A stretch of 36,132 nt of DNA from Zemynaea arenosa (GTDB lineage: Bacteria; Pseudomonadota; Gammaproteobacteria; Burkholderiales; Burkholderiaceae_D), in contig NZ_SPVF01000100.1 in NCBI RefSeq assembly GCF_004614185.1, positions 1 to 36,132 of the forward strand, written 5' to 3'. Every line of letters begins with the position of its first letter. Position 1 is the first letter of the stretch. The notes below the pieces were generated by a model, which was not told the DNA's origin, made no database searches, and worked only from the letters and a program-made list of their open reading frames with translations. This document shows, in pieces, positions 8,022-16,812 of this stretch. A program made the position numbers and the translations under genes.

Positions 8022-8750
8022 ATGCGGTTCAAGAATTTGGTGGCGGGTGCCACCGTGGCATCCATGTGTGGCGCGGCGTTGGCCGCTGCGGGCGCGGACG
8101 GTCTGCCGCCGCCGGGTCTCCCCGGCGCGGGACCGACGCAGGGACCAGGGCTGGGGCCGGAGATGGGGCCGCACGGCTTTCACGGACTGCCACGCGACGT
8201 GCAGCTGACGGAGGCGCAGCAGGACAAGGTGTTTGCGATCATGCACGCGGCGGAGCCGCAGCGGCGGGAGCACATGAAGGCGGTGCGCAAGGCTCAAGAG
8301 GCGCTGCGGGCGGTGCACGAGGCGGACAGGTTCGATGACGCCAAGGCCGCCGCAACCGCGAAGGCTCTCGGTGCGGCGACGGCGGCATCGGCTTTGCAGG
8401 AGGCGCGGGTGGACGCGCAATTGGACGCAGTGCTGACCGCCGAACAGCGCCAGCAAGCGCGCAGGGTTCAAGAGGAGCGCGAGCAGCGCTGGCTCCGTGA
8501 CGGGCACGGGCAACGCGGCGATGGCGATGACAGGCTGCGGAGACAACGCGGCAATGGGCCGGTGGGTGGACGCGGCGATGGCCCGCTGGGTGGCCGTGGC
8601 GCAGGCCCGCTTGGTGGTCGTGGTGATGGGCCGGTGGGTGATCGCGGCGCCGGTCCGCAGGGTGGCCGTGGCGATGGCCCGGTGAGGGATCGCGGCGCAG
8701 TCCCGCTGGATGGCGGCAGTGACGGGCCGCCGGGCGCCCGGGGCGGCTGA
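8022..8750 (+). CDS. Spy/CpxP-like periplasmic LTxxQ protein with Gly/Pro/Arg repeat tail
   Basis: Probable periplasmic stress chaperone or feedback regulator of the adjacent kinase. The 242-residue protein has a signal peptide (about 1-23, ending near AALAAAGA), a Gly/Pro-rich linker, then a helical Spy/CpxP-type domain (60-155) with both family motifs, LTEAQ (62-66) and LTAEQ (138-142). Residues 177-242 form a low-complexity tail of eight-residue units such as GDGPLGGR and GAGPLGGR, not part of the usual family and absent from E. coli Spy or CpxP. The start is clear: AAGGAGG (8010-8016) precedes ATG 8022. Divergent from the CpxR-like gene and preceded by CpxR-box-like sites. A Cpx regulon target is the best reading; the tail's function is unknown. 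Confidence 0.82.
   Translation: MRFKNLVAGATVASMCGAALAAAGADGLPPPGLPGAGPTQGPGLGPEMGPHGFHGLPRDVQLTEAQQDKVFAIMHAAEPQRREHMKAVRKAQEALRAVHEADRFDDAKAAATAKALGAATAASALQEARVDAQLDAVLTAEQRQQARRVQEEREQRWLRDGHGQRGDGDDRLRRQRGNGPVGGRGDGPLGGRGAGPLGGRGDGPVGDRGAGPQGGRGDGPVRDRGAVPLDGGSDGPPGARGG
8550..8747 (+). repeat. 24-bp tandem coding repeat (octapeptide G-x-G-P-x-G-G/D-R)
   Basis: About eight degenerate 24-base units encode residues 177-242 of the Spy-like protein. The consensus peptide is G-[N/D/A]-G-P-[V/L/Q]-G-[G/D]-R; the last two or three units have drifted (GAVPLDGG, SDGPPGAR). In-frame unit length means copy number can change without frameshift. Confidence 0.8.
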
Positions 8751-8819
8751 GGGCCGAAATGGCGTTAGTGTTCTGACTCTAATGCAGGGACGCGGCCATC
8801 GGCGCCGCCGGGCTGCCGG

Positions 8820-8825
8820 TACAAT
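8820..8825 (+). promoter_or_regulatory. Candidate -10 box (TACAAT) giving a nearly leaderless hydrolase mRNA
   Basis: TACAAT at 8820-8825 matches the -10 consensus at 5/6. Transcription would begin about 6-7 bases later, at or next to the ATG at 8832. A partial GAGG directly abuts the start codon. No good -35 box was found 16-18 bases upstream. Confidence 0.35.
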
Positions 8826-8831
8826 CTGAGG

Positions 8832-9626
8832 ATGACCAAGCCCCTGCTGCACTTCGCGCACGCCAACAGCTACCCCGCTGGCACGTACCGCCAGTTCTTC
8901 GACCTGCTGCGCGCCGACTTCGAGATCGGCGCGCTGGACATGCACGGCCACGACCCTGAGTACCCAGTCGACGATGGCTGGCGCAACCTGCGCGATGAAC
9001 TGATCGTGCAGCTCGAGTCCTACCCGGAACCGGTGGTGCTGGCCGGCCACTCGCTCGGCGGAATGCTGAGCCTCATGGCTGGTGCCAAGCGCCCGGAGCT
9101 CGTGCGCTGCGTGATCATGCTGGATTCCCCGGTGGTCGCGGGCTGGCGCGCCTTCTTCTGGCGCTGGCTGAAGAACAGCAGCGTCGCGGACCGCTACACG
9201 CCCGCAAAGAACTCCGCGCGCCGCCGCACCACGTGGCCGAGCTACGAAGCCGCCTACGAACACTTCAAGAGCAAGCCGATGTTCGCCGCCTGGGCGCCCG
9301 GCGTGCTGCGCGACTATCTCGATCACGGCCTGGTGCCGCACGAAGACGGCGTCCAGCTGCGCTTCACGCGCGACGTGGAGACGGCGATCTACCGCACCTT
9401 GCCGCATCACCTCGGCGACATACTGAAAAAGCCGTACCCCGTGCCGATCGGTTTCGTCGGCGGCACCGAGTCCGAGGAGAACCGCCAGGCCGGCCTCACG
9501 GCGACGCGTGCGCTTGTGAAGGACAACTTTATTCAAGTGCAGGGCGGCCACCTGTTCCCGATGGAGCGGCCCGATGTCGCGGCCGAGGCCACCCGCGAGA
9601 TGGCCCAGCGCCTCCTTTTCGCGTAA
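8832..9626 (+). CDS. Alpha/beta hydrolase family protein
   Basis: Soluble cytoplasmic serine hydrolase of unknown substrate, 264 residues. The fold is recognised from the early strand [15 protein letters not shown], the nucleophile elbow GHSLGG (S74 in [10 protein letters not shown]) and the late histidine in [11 protein letters not shown] near the C-terminus; a lid region (about 95-165) separates the core halves. It resembles the small hydrolases annotated as esterases in Burkholderiales. The ATG at 8832 gives a start beginning [10 protein letters not shown] and is only a few bases beyond a TACAAT box. It is followed by dcd on the same strand after 37 bp, but nothing links their functions. 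No signal peptide. Confidence 0.8.
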   Translation: MTKPLLHFAHANSYPAGTYRQFFDLLRADFEIGALDMHGHDPEYPVDDGWRNLRDELIVQLESYPEPVVLAGHSLGGMLSLMAGAKRPELVRCVIMLDSPVVAGWRAFFWRWLKNSSVADRYTPAKNSARRRTTWPSYEAAYEHFKSKPMFAAWAPGVLRDYLDHGLVPHEDGVQLRFTRDVETAIYRTLPHHLGDILKKPYPVPIGFVGGTESEENRQAGLTATRALVKDNFIQVQGGHLFPMERPDVAAEATREMAQRLLFA

Positions 9627-9643
9627 AATCCTGCCATTTACGC
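9621..9643 (+). promoter_or_regulatory. TAAAAT box and short inverted repeat before dcd
   Basis: TAAAAT (9624-9629) is a 5/6 match to a -10 box, overlapping the stop codon of the preceding hydrolase. It lies inside a 7-bp inverted repeat, GCGTAAA (9621-9627) and TTTACGC (9637-9643). A -35 box is not evident and dcd lacks a good Shine-Dalgarno sequence. This could be the dcd promoter with an operator; weak evidence. Confidence 0.3.
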
Positions 9644-9663
9644 AACCACCACCGACACCGCAC

Positions 9664-10230
9664 ATGACCATCAAAAGCGACAAATGGATCCGCCGCATGG
9701 CGGAGCAACACGGGATGATCGAACCGTTCGAACCCGGCCAGGTGCGGAACGTCGACGGCAAGCGCGTGATCTCGTTCGGAACCTCGTCCTACGGCTACGA
9801 CATCCGCTGCGCCGACGAATTCAAGGTTTTCACCAACATCAACAGCACCATCGTCGACCCGAAGAACTTCGATTCGAACTCCTTCGTGGACGTGAAGAGC
9901 GACGTCTGCATTATCCCGCCGAATTCATTCGCGCTGGCCCGCACCATCGAGTACTTCCGCATCCCGCGCAATGTGCTGACGGTCTGCCTGGGCAAGTCGA
10001 CTTATGCGCGCTGCGGCATCATCGTCAACGTCACGCCGTTCGAGCCGGAATGGGAAGGCTATGTGACGCTGGAGTTCTCGAACACGACCCCGCTGCCCGC
10101 GAAGATCTACGCGGGCGAAGGCTGCGCGCAGGTGCTGTTCTTCGAGAGCGATGAAGTCTGCGAGACCTCGTACAAGGACCGCGGCGGCAAGTACCAGGGA
10201 CAGCATGGCGTGACGCTGCCTAAAGCCTAA
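9664..10230 (+). CDS. dcd: dCTP deaminase
   Basis: Deaminates dCTP to dUTP, the main route to dUMP and hence dTTP in many Gram-negative bacteria; acts as a cytoplasmic homotrimer. The 188-residue protein has the usual family length. Recognisable pieces are the start [15 protein letters not shown], the block [12 protein letters not shown], the nucleotide-binding stretch [10 protein letters not shown] and the catalytic region [14 protein letters not shown] with its glutamate, then the C-terminal tail with [11 protein letters not shown] that closes over the triphosphate. The ATG at 9664 agrees with the family N-terminus; the frame is open upstream into the hydrolase gene but would add unrelated residues. 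A strong bidirectional terminator follows. All key residues seem present. Confidence 0.95.
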   Translation: MTIKSDKWIRRMAEQHGMIEPFEPGQVRNVDGKRVISFGTSSYGYDIRCADEFKVFTNINSTIVDPKNFDSNSFVDVKSDVCIIPPNSFALARTIEYFRIPRNVLTVCLGKSTYARCGIIVNVTPFEPEWEGYVTLEFSNTTPLPAKIYAGEGCAQVLFFESDEVCETSYKDRGGKYQGQHGVTLPKA

Positions 10231-10247
10231 GCGCGCAGCTCCAAAAC

Positions 10248-10280
10248 AAAACGGCCGCCTCATTGCGAGGCGGCCGTTTT
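10248..10280. terminator. Bidirectional rho-independent terminator
   Basis: AAAACGGCCGCCTC (10248-10261) pairs perfectly with GAGGCGGCCGTTTT (10267-10280), a 14-bp stem with a 5-nt loop. The T-run on one strand and the A-run on the other make it work both ways, ending dcd from the left and the M16 peptidase gene (stop at 10298) from the right. Confidence 0.9.
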
Positions 10281-10297
10281 CGTTTATCGCACCACGC

Positions 10298-13141
10298 TTA
10301 CTGCGCGAAGACTTCGGAGGCCGGCGTGATCTTCACCGTCTCCGGCCGGATCCCCAGCTTCATGGCGCCAATGGCCTTGTCCTCGTCGAGCAGGGCTTGC
10401 GGCTTGTTGCCGTCGTATTTGATCGGCGAAAAGGCGTCGGTCACCAGCTTTTCCTTCAGCCCCTGCGCGTCCTTGGTGATCATCACCACGGTGAGGTTTT
10501 TGGCCGACAGGTGCTTGCGGATGGCCGCATTGACGTCATCCACGGTCATCTTCGACAGCGCAGTGCGCATCATGGACGTGTACTCCGGCATGCCGTACCA
10601 CTGCGCGTCCAGTGCGTAGCCCAGCTGCTGGTCCTGGGTCGCGGTCATGACGAAGACGTTCTTCATCAGGTACTCGCGGGTGGACTCGAACTGCTCCTTG
10701 GTCAGGCCCTTGTCCACCAGCTTGCCCAGTTCCGTCAACGCGATGCGCAGCGCCATGTGTGCGTTCTCCGGTGCCACCGGCCGGATCCACACCTCAAACA
10801 GCTGCGCCTTGCGGCCGATGTTCGCGCTCGGGAAGAAGCCGAACATCCCGCGCGGGAAGGCTTCGATGTAGGCGTAGTCGCCATAGTTCATGCCGCGCGC
10901 TTCGCGGATGCGCTGGTAGAGATACGAATTGGACGCGCGGTGCTCGCCCAGCCAGGTCTTGGCCAGCCACAGAGCGGGATACTCGGGATGCGAACGCGTG
11001 ACGGCGATCGGCATGCCGAACGAGATCGCCGTGGCCCGCGTGTTCTTCTCGATGATGTCCACTTCCAGTCCGTTGGCCTGGTGCGCCTGCGGCACGGTGG
11101 TGGCGGGCAGGCCCGCACCTGCGGGCAGCTTGGCCAACGCCTGCTTGAGCTGCGCGACCATCGCGTCCGACACGTCGCCGGAGATGCCGACGCGGACCGC
11201 GCCCTGGGCGTAGGCCTTGCGATAGAAGTCCTTCACATCGTCCAGCGTGATGGCGTCCAGCCCCTTGGAGGTACCCAGTACCGGATGCGCGTACGGCGTC
11301 CCCGCAAAGACGTCCGTTTGCAGCCGCTCCTTGCCGAATTCCTCTTCGTTGTTGTCCTTCAGGTCCACCTGCAGGGCATTCTTCTGCGCGTCCTTCAGGC
11401 GGCGGAAGTCCTCTTCGCGGAAGCCCGGCGACAGCAGCATCGGCAGCGCGATGTCGAGGTACTGGTTCCAGTTGTCCTTGTGGATGGAGCCGGTGAAGGT
11501 GGTCATCTCCTTGTCGGCCAGCTCACTGAAGCTGCCCGCCAGCGGGAACAGGGCCTTGGTGATTTCGTCGATCTTGCGCTCGCTGGAGCCGGCCGATGCG
11601 ACCATCGCGGCGGTCAGCGCGGCCAGGCCTTCCTTGCCCACCGGGTCGTGCGCGGAACCGGCGGCGAAGGTCAGCTTGAAGCGGATCTGCGGGAGCACGG
11701 ACTTCTGCACCAGCACATCGAACTTGCCGGAGCCCGCGGGCGCATCGAAGCTGGCCAGCTTGGGCAGGGTCCCGATTCCGGCGGGCAGGGCGTCGCTGGA
11801 GAGCGTGGTCACGACCATGTTCTCGTCGGTCAGGTACTTGCGCGCGGCGGCCTGCAGGTCCGCAGGCGTGAGCGAATCCACCACGCGGAAGTAGTTATTC
11901 AGCGTGCCGTAGGAGCGGTTGAAGTGGACGAAGGAGGCCAGCGTGCTGGCGATGGCCTCGGTGTTATCGAGAGAGCGGATCAGGCCATACTTCTCGGCGG
12001 ACTTGGCATCGTCCAGCTGCTGCTGGGGCACCGGCTTGTCACGCAGGCCGGCGACGGTCTTGAGGATGGCGTCGCGCACGTAGAGGGCATCGGCGGGATT
12101 CTTGACGCGCGCGCCGATAGTGGCGAGCGTCGGGTCGACGCGGTTGGGCACGGAGTCGAACAGCTGGTCGACCTTCTGCTCGTCCTGCACCAGGCGCTTG
12201 TACAGCTGCGAGGTGCGGCCGAAGGACAGTGACAGCAGCATGTCCAGCGCGGCCTGGTCTTTCACTTTGTCCGAAAACGCGGGAGCATGGAAGGCGACTG
12301 TCACCAGGGGCAGGGTCTTCGAAGTCCACTGCACATGCTTGTAGATGGGGCCATGCGCAGGCGGTTCGGTGGGCACGTCGGCCTTGTAGGTGCCGTGCTT
12401 CCAGCCACCCCAGTATTTCTCGACCATGGCGATGGCCTTCTGCGGCTCCACGTCACCGGCGATGATGACGGTGGTGCGCTCCGGGCGGTACCAGCGGTCG
12501 AAGAACACCTTCGAATACGCGTACTGGTTGGGCATGTCCTCGATGTCCTTCAGGAAGCCCATCGTGGTGTGCTTGTAGGTGTGGGTATTGAAGGCGGCGT
12601 CGCGCTGCACCTCGAACAGCTTGGTGAACGGGTTGGCGCTGTTCTTGTTGTATTCACCGAGCACCGCGCGCGACTCGGTCTTGAAGTCGTCTTCCGCGTA
12701 GTCCAGGTGCTGGAAGCGGTCGGCCTCCACCTTCAGCACCGTCTCCAGGTCGTCCTTGGCGAAGGTGGTGTGGTAGTTGGTCAGGTCGTCGCTGGTGTAG
12801 GCGTTCTGGCGCGCGCCGGCGCGGGTGATGATCTCCTGGTACTTCTCGGGCGGGTAGGCCTTGGTCCCGCGGAACATCATATGTTCGAAGAAGTGGGCGA
12901 AGCCGGACTTGCCCGGTTCGATCTCGTTGCGCGACCCGGTCTGCACCGGGATCTGGACCGAGACGAGATTCGGGAAGCCGGTCGGCACCACGATGACCTT
13001 GAGGCCATTCGGCAGGGTCTTTTCGGTGGCCTTGAAGGGCAGGACATCGCGGCTCTTTGCGGGGGCCGCCGGAGCGGCGGCGAAGGCGTTGGCCACGAGG
13101 GCCGGGAGGGCCAGCAGGGCGAGGCGGTGGATGCGGGGCAC
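10298..13141 (-). CDS. Secreted/periplasmic M16 family zinc metallopeptidase (two-unit, pitrilysin-like)
   Basis: Predicted periplasmic zinc peptidase degrading peptides. The 947-residue protein starts with a signal peptide (about 1-22, MPRIHRLALLALPALVANA). The N-terminal M16 unit holds the inverted zinc motif HFFEH (83-87; zinc ligands H83 and H87, catalytic E86) and the third ligand E163 in LGEYNKN, the expected 76 residues on. A second M16 unit (about 480-900) lacks HxxEH, as is usual for the non-catalytic half, and keeps the RVGISGDV-type strand. Translation starts at GTG 13141, with AAGGAG a few bases upstream. It is separated from dcd by a bidirectional terminator and from the diguanylate cyclase gene by 84 bp. 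Fused two-unit M16 enzymes of this size are common in Burkholderiales; the substrate is unknown. Confidence 0.92.
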   Translation of the reverse strand: MPRIHRLALLALPALVANAFAAAPAAPAKSRDVLPFKATEKTLPNGLKVIVVPTGFPNLVSVQIPVQTGSRNEIEPGKSGFAHFFEHMMFRGTKAYPPEKYQEIITRAGARQNAYTSDDLTNYHTTFAKDDLETVLKVEADRFQHLDYAEDDFKTESRAVLGEYNKNSANPFTKLFEVQRDAAFNTHTYKHTTMGFLKDIEDMPNQYAYSKVFFDRWYRPERTTVIIAGDVEPQKAIAMVEKYWGGWKHGTYKADVPTEPPAHGPIYKHVQWTSKTLPLVTVAFHAPAFSDKVKDQAALDMLLSLSFGRTSQLYKRLVQDEQKVDQLFDSVPNRVDPTLATIGARVKNPADALYVRDAILKTVAGLRDKPVPQQQLDDAKSAEKYGLIRSLDNTEAIASTLASFVHFNRSYGTLNNYFRVVDSLTPADLQAAARKYLTDENMVVTTLSSDALPAGIGTLPKLASFDAPAGSGKFDVLVQKSVLPQIRFKLTFAAGSAHDPVGKEGLAALTAAMVASAGSSERKIDEITKALFPLAGSFSELADKEMTTFTGSIHKDNWNQYLDIALPMLLSPGFREEDFRRLKDAQKNALQVDLKDNNEEEFGKERLQTDVFAGTPYAHPVLGTSKGLDAITLDDVKDFYRKAYAQGAVRVGISGDVSDAMVAQLKQALAKLPAGAGLPATTVPQAHQANGLEVDIIEKNTRATAISFGMPIAVTRSHPEYPALWLAKTWLGEHRASNSYLYQRIREARGMNYGDYAYIEAFPRGMFGFFPSANIGRKAQLFEVWIRPVAPENAHMALRIALTELGKLVDKGLTKEQFESTREYLMKNVFVMTATQDQQLGYALDAQWYGMPEYTSMMRTALSKMTVDDVNAAIRKHLSAKNLTVVMITKDAQGLKEKLVTDAFSPIKYDGNKPQALLDEDKAIGAMKLGIRPETVKITPASEVFAQ

Positions 13142-13225
13142 GTTGTCTCCTTGAGCATGAACGAGCGCAAGGATAAGGCAATCGGCGGCGCGTGCCCAGC
13201 GCCGCGGTGTATGTATATCGACTGC

Positions 13226-14194
13226 CTACGCGGCTTCGGACAAGGGAAGGCTGATGCGGTTGCGGCCCATATGCTTGGCGCGGTACAGGGCCGCATCGGC
13301 GATGGCCACCAGCTGGCTCGGGTCCATGCCTGGTGCCGCGAGCGCGGTGGCGGCGCCGATGCTGACCGTGACGTGGCGCCCGGCGGCCACCGGATGCGGC
13401 ACCCCAAGCTTTTCGACGCGGCGGCGGATGCGTTCCGCAACGATGGCGGCGCCCTTCAGGGCCTGGTTCGGGAGGATCACCGCGAACTCCTCGCCGCCGT
13501 AGCGCGCCACCAGGTCGTTGGCGCGCATCTCGCTGGCCACGGCGGTGGCGATGCGGCGCAGGCAGTCGTCGCCGCCCAGGTGGCCGTGGACGTCGTTGTA
13601 CTGCTTGAAGTTGTCCACGTCCACCATCAGCAGCGAGAGCGGCTGCTTCTGGCGCAGCGCGCGCGCCCACTCGGACTTCATGGTTTCGTCGAACCAGCGG
13701 CGGTTGGCGAGGCCGGTGAGCGCGTCGCGGCGGGCCTGCTGTTCGAGTGCGATCTGCGCGTTCTTCTCGTCCGTCATGTCGCGCAGGGTTTCGATCACGC
13801 CCATCAGAGCGCCATCGTCGGTGTAGATGGCGTTGGCGTCTACCGCGAGGTAGCGGCGCTTGCCGGCGCGCGGCATGTCGCACCAGTTTTCGGCGGCCAG
13901 ACCCTCGGGCGAGGACTCGGGAGCGATCTGGCGCTGGTACAGGGCCCCCACTTCGGCGGTGCGGTCCTGGATCACCAGGTCGGCCAGCGTGGGGCGCGGC
14001 ACATCGTAGAAGCTGCGCCAGTGGTCGCGCGTGCCGAGGACCTCGGTGGCCGGGACACCGGTCAGGCGCTCGCAGGCGCGGTTCCAGATGATGACCCGGC
14101 ACTCCGGGTCGAGAACGAAGACGGGAATCGCCAGCAATTCCATGAGCTTGTTGGCGAAACTGTGGCCGATTCCTGCGGCAGGGGTGGCATGCAT
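13226..14194 (-). CDS. PAS-GGDEF diguanylate cyclase
   Basis: Makes the second messenger c-di-GMP from two GTP. The 322-residue protein has no membrane helix: a PAS domain (about 17-140, with VFVLDPECRVIIWNRACERL) precedes a GGDEF domain (about 150-320). The active-site signature is GGEEF (233-237), and the inhibitory I-site RxxD (R224-D227) lies exactly five residues before it, so both activity and product inhibition look intact. The ATG at 14194 is chosen because the PAS begins soon after; the frame continues far upstream through the next gene, which is an artefact of high GC. It sits 89 bp after the small histidine kinase gene on the same strand, probably in one operon. The PAS ligand is unknown. 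Confidence 0.92.
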   Translation of the reverse strand: MHATPAAGIGHSFANKLMELLAIPVFVLDPECRVIIWNRACERLTGVPATEVLGTRDHWRSFYDVPRPTLADLVIQDRTAEVGALYQRQIAPESSPEGLAAENWCDMPRAGKRRYLAVDANAIYTDDGALMGVIETLRDMTDEKNAQIALEQQARRDALTGLANRRWFDETMKSEWARALRQKQPLSLLMVDVDNFKQYNDVHGHLGGDDCLRRIATAVASEMRANDLVARYGGEEFAVILPNQALKGAAIVAERIRRRVEKLGVPHPVAAGRHVTVSIGAATALAAPGMDPSQLVAIADAALYRAKHMGRNRISLPLSEAA

Positions 14195-14283
14195 GTCGTA
14201 TCCGATCGGCAAGAATTGATTGCGGACAAGTCTTGATTCTGATCGGCCCAACGCGCGAAGCTTTGATCTAAACCAAACTGACG

Positions 14284-14913
14284 TCAACGCGCTCCCAGTC
14301 CGAGGATGACGTGTACCGTTGTCCCCACGCCTGGACGCTGTACCACGGCCAGCGAACCGCCAGTTTCCTCGGCCCGCTCGCGCACGCCGCGCAGGCCGTA
14401 GCAGCCGTCCATCGAGCCGGGCGAGGCGCCGGTGCCGTTGTCGGCGACGGTGATCTCGAGGCCGTGAGTGCTTACGGCCATGCGGACGGACACTTCCGAC
14501 GCCTGGGCATGGCGGGCGACATTGGACAGCAGCTCCTGGATGATGCGCATGGCGGTCACGTCCACCTGCCTTGCGTGCTGGTCCACGGCGTGGTCGGCCT
14601 GCAGGGCGTGGTCGATGCCGCTCACGCGGGTCACCTCCATCAGCTGGTGGCGCACGGCGGCGCTGAGGCCGCCATCGAGCATGCCGGGGCGCAGGTCGCG
14701 GATGATGGCGCGCAGGGACAGGATGCTGGCGTCCAGATGCCGGATGAGCCCGTCCACCTGCTGCCGCACCAGCCCGCTGGCGCCGGCGCGCACCACGGTC
14801 AGCTCCAGCTTCAGGGCCAGCAGACTTTGGCCCAGGTCGTCGTGGATGTCGCGTGCGATGCGCTGGCGTTCCAGGTCGCGGGCTTGCTCGGCGGTGCTCG
14901 GGGTCGGCTTCAT
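14284..14913 (-). CDS. Sensorless NarX/DegS-type histidine kinase core
   Basis: A 209-residue kinase made only of catalytic parts: a HisKA_3 dimerisation helix with the phospho-acceptor in RQRIARDIHDDLGQSLL, then a HATPase domain with N-box IIQELLSNVARHA, G1 box VADNGTG and the G2-like stretch GCYGLRGVRERAEETGG. There is no transmembrane helix, sensor domain or receiver. The ATG at 14913 follows AAGGAG by about eight bases, a better start than one 16 codons upstream. No LuxR/NarL-type regulator, the normal partner, is encoded in the window; the next gene is a diguanylate cyclase. It may act as a partner kinase for a protein encoded elsewhere. Family assignment is sure, role is not. Confidence 0.87.
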   Translation of the reverse strand: MKPTPSTAEQARDLERQRIARDIHDDLGQSLLALKLELTVVRAGASGLVRQQVDGLIRHLDASILSLRAIIRDLRPGMLDGGLSAAVRHQLMEVTRVSGIDHALQADHAVDQHARQVDVTAMRIIQELLSNVARHAQASEVSVRMAVSTHGLEITVADNGTGASPGSMDGCYGLRGVRERAEETGGSLAVVQRPGVGTTVHVILGLGAR

Positions 14914-15014
14914 GGGCGGTCTCCTTGGGGCAACATCGTGCAAAATACTTCCATACGGCAATTCTTGCGTTGGGGAAAATCAAGCGGGGGTGGAAAGGGC
15001 TCCCCTGCGCGCGG

Positions 15015-15020
15015 TATAAT
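15015..15020 (+). promoter_or_regulatory. -10 box (TATAAT) for queE-queD-tadA
   Basis: A perfect TATAAT at 15015-15020, with a weak TGGAAA -35 candidate at 14991-14996 (18-bp spacing). Transcription would start near 15027, so the in-frame ATG at 15019 cannot be used and the GTG at 15055 becomes the queE start. The leader of about 28 nt leaves no room for a preQ1 riboswitch. Confidence 0.6.
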
Positions 15021-15054
15021 GGCCGGTTCCGATTGCCGTTCAGGCCTCCCGACC

Positions 15055-15690
15055 GTGACTTACAGCATCAAAGAAATCTTCTATACCTTGCAGGGCGAAG
15101 GCGCGCACGCCGGGCGCCCGGCTGTGTTCTGCCGCTTTTCGGGTTGTAACCTGTGGAGCGGGCGGGAAGAGGACCGCGCGAGCGCCGTGTGCCAGTTCTG
15201 CGACACGGATTTCGTGGGGACGGATGGGGAGCGCGGCGGCAAATTCCGCGACCCGGCCGATCTGGCGGGCGTGATCGATTCCTTGTGGCCTGCCGAGCGG
15301 CCCCTGAATAAATACGTGGTGTTCACCGGCGGCGAACCGCTGCTGCAGCTGGATGCGGCGCTGATCGAAGCGATGCATGCGCGCGGCTTCACCATCGCCA
15401 TCGAGACCAATGGCACGCTGCCGGTGCCGCCGGGCGTGGACTGGATCTGCGTGAGCCCCAAGATGGGCTCCAAGCTGGTGGTCGAGCAGGGCAACGAGAT
15501 CAAGGTCGTGATCCCGCAAGCGGGGCAGGATCTGGCCGCGTATGAGCACCTCCAGTTCGACAATTTCTTTGTGCAGCCGATGGATGGACCGCTGGCCGCC
15601 TTCAACACCACGCTCGCCATCGACACCTGCAAGCGCAATCCCAAGTGGAAGCTGAGCATCCAGACCCACAAACTTCTCCAGATTCCCTGA
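15055..15690 (+). CDS. queE: 7-carboxy-7-deazaguanine synthase (radical SAM)
   Basis: Converts 6-carboxy-5,6,7,8-tetrahydropterin to 7-carboxy-7-deazaguanine, the step after QueD in preQ0 and queuosine synthesis. The 211-residue protein starts MTYSIKEIFYTLQGEG. Its iron-sulfur cluster motif is C31-X14-C46-X2-C49 instead of the classic CX3CX2C, the variant known from Burkholderia multivorans QueE. It also keeps the glycine-rich FTGGEPLLQ SAM motif and the IETNGTL strand. Start is GTG at 15055; an upstream in-frame ATG at 15019 overlaps the TATAAT box. It is the first gene of queE-queD-tadA, nine bases before queD. queC and queF are not in the window. Confidence 0.93.
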   Translation: MTYSIKEIFYTLQGEGAHAGRPAVFCRFSGCNLWSGREEDRASAVCQFCDTDFVGTDGERGGKFRDPADLAGVIDSLWPAERPLNKYVVFTGGEPLLQLDAALIEAMHARGFTIAIETNGTLPVPPGVDWICVSPKMGSKLVVEQGNEIKVVIPQAGQDLAAYEHLQFDNFFVQPMDGPLAAFNTTLAIDTCKRNPKWKLSIQTHKLLQIP

Positions 15691-15699
15691 GTACCTGAC

Positions 15700-16143
15700 A
15701 TGCTGACCATCACCCGCAAGCTGGAGTTCGACGCCGGCCACCGCATCCCCGACCACAAGAGCCAGTGCCGCAACCTGCACGGCCATCGCTATACGCTCGA
15801 GATCACGCTGGTCGGCAACGTGATCGAGGCCGAGGGCAGCTCGGACAACGGCATGATCATGGACTTCTCGGATATCAAGGCGCTGGCCAAGCAGCACCTG
15901 GTGGATGTGTGGGACCACGCCTTCCTGGTCTACGAGAAGGACGAGTCGGTGCGCGGCTTCCTCGCCTCGCTGCCCGATCACAAGACCGTGGTCATCGACC
16001 GCATCCCGACCGTGGAGAACCTGGCGCGCACCGCGTGGGACATCCTCAAGGCTGCTTATAAAGACCGCTATGGCACCGGCCTGCACCTGCACAAGCTGGT
16101 GCTGCATGAGACGCCCAACTGCTGGGCCGAGATCACCGAGTAA
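15700..16143 (+). CDS. queD: 6-carboxy-5,6,7,8-tetrahydropterin synthase
   Basis: Converts 7,8-dihydroneopterin triphosphate to 6-carboxytetrahydropterin, substrate of QueE. The 147-residue protein belongs to the PTPS/QueD family. Zinc ligands are visible as H14 (FDAGHRIPDH) and H27/H29 (NLHGHRY); the catalytic cysteine is C23 in SQCRNLHGH. The second catalytic pair D72-H73 (VDVWDHAFLV) and the pterin-anchoring glutamate E137 in LHETPN are present. The start ATG at 15700 follows queE by nine bases. Biochemically it acts before QueE although it is second in the operon. Confidence 0.94.
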   Translation: MLTITRKLEFDAGHRIPDHKSQCRNLHGHRYTLEITLVGNVIEAEGSSDNGMIMDFSDIKALAKQHLVDVWDHAFLVYEKDESVRGFLASLPDHKTVVIDRIPTVENLARTAWDILKAAYKDRYGTGLHLHKLVLHETPNCWAEITE

Positions 16144-16647
<504 letters not shown>

Positions 16648-16663
16648 GCGTTTTTTTTAAAAA

Positions 16664-16672
16664 TGCTATTCT
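16664..16672 (+). promoter_or_regulatory. Candidate extended -10 promoter of the lipid operon
   Basis: TGCTATTCT (16664-16672) resembles an extended -10 box, after an A/T-rich run (16651-16663) that stands out in this GC-rich region and could serve as an UP-like element. The 165-bp gap between tadA and the wax synthase holds nothing else; AGGAG at 16686-16690 leads only to short frames. Confidence 0.3.
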
Positions 16673-16812
16673 CGTTTCGACCGACAGGAGACGAGATTGG
16701 ACCGCCGCACGCGCGCGCTCTCGCCGCGCATTTTCCCTTTCTGCGCCGCTGACTGCACGCTGTTGTGTGGGGCGACGTCCGCTTCGTCTGTCGCTTCGAC
16801 GGCGGGGTGGAC

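Noticed and set aside
8762..8785. GCGTTAG/CTAATGC imperfect inverted repeat after the Spy-like gene
   Set aside because: Seven-base arms with a mismatch and no T-run; too weak to call a terminator or operator.
7959..9761. 600-residue minus-strand frame across the Spy-like and hydrolase genes
   Set aside because: Its repetitive Thr/Ala/Ile-rich part is the complement of the 24-bp coding repeat; it crosses promoters and two real genes.
12287..14236. Long plus-strand frame opposite the M16 peptidase and the GGDEF gene
   Set aside because: It spans two recognised genes and the gap between them with low-complexity Val/Gly/His/Arg content; no motif.
15021..15054. preQ1 riboswitch before queE
   Set aside because: With the TATAAT at 15015-15020 the leader is about 28 nt, too short, and no pseudoknot pattern was seen.
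16697..16812. Upstream start (TTG 16697) for the wax synthase
   Set aside because: Despite AGGAG before it, it is out of frame with the ATG at 16813, and the in-frame route hits a stop.
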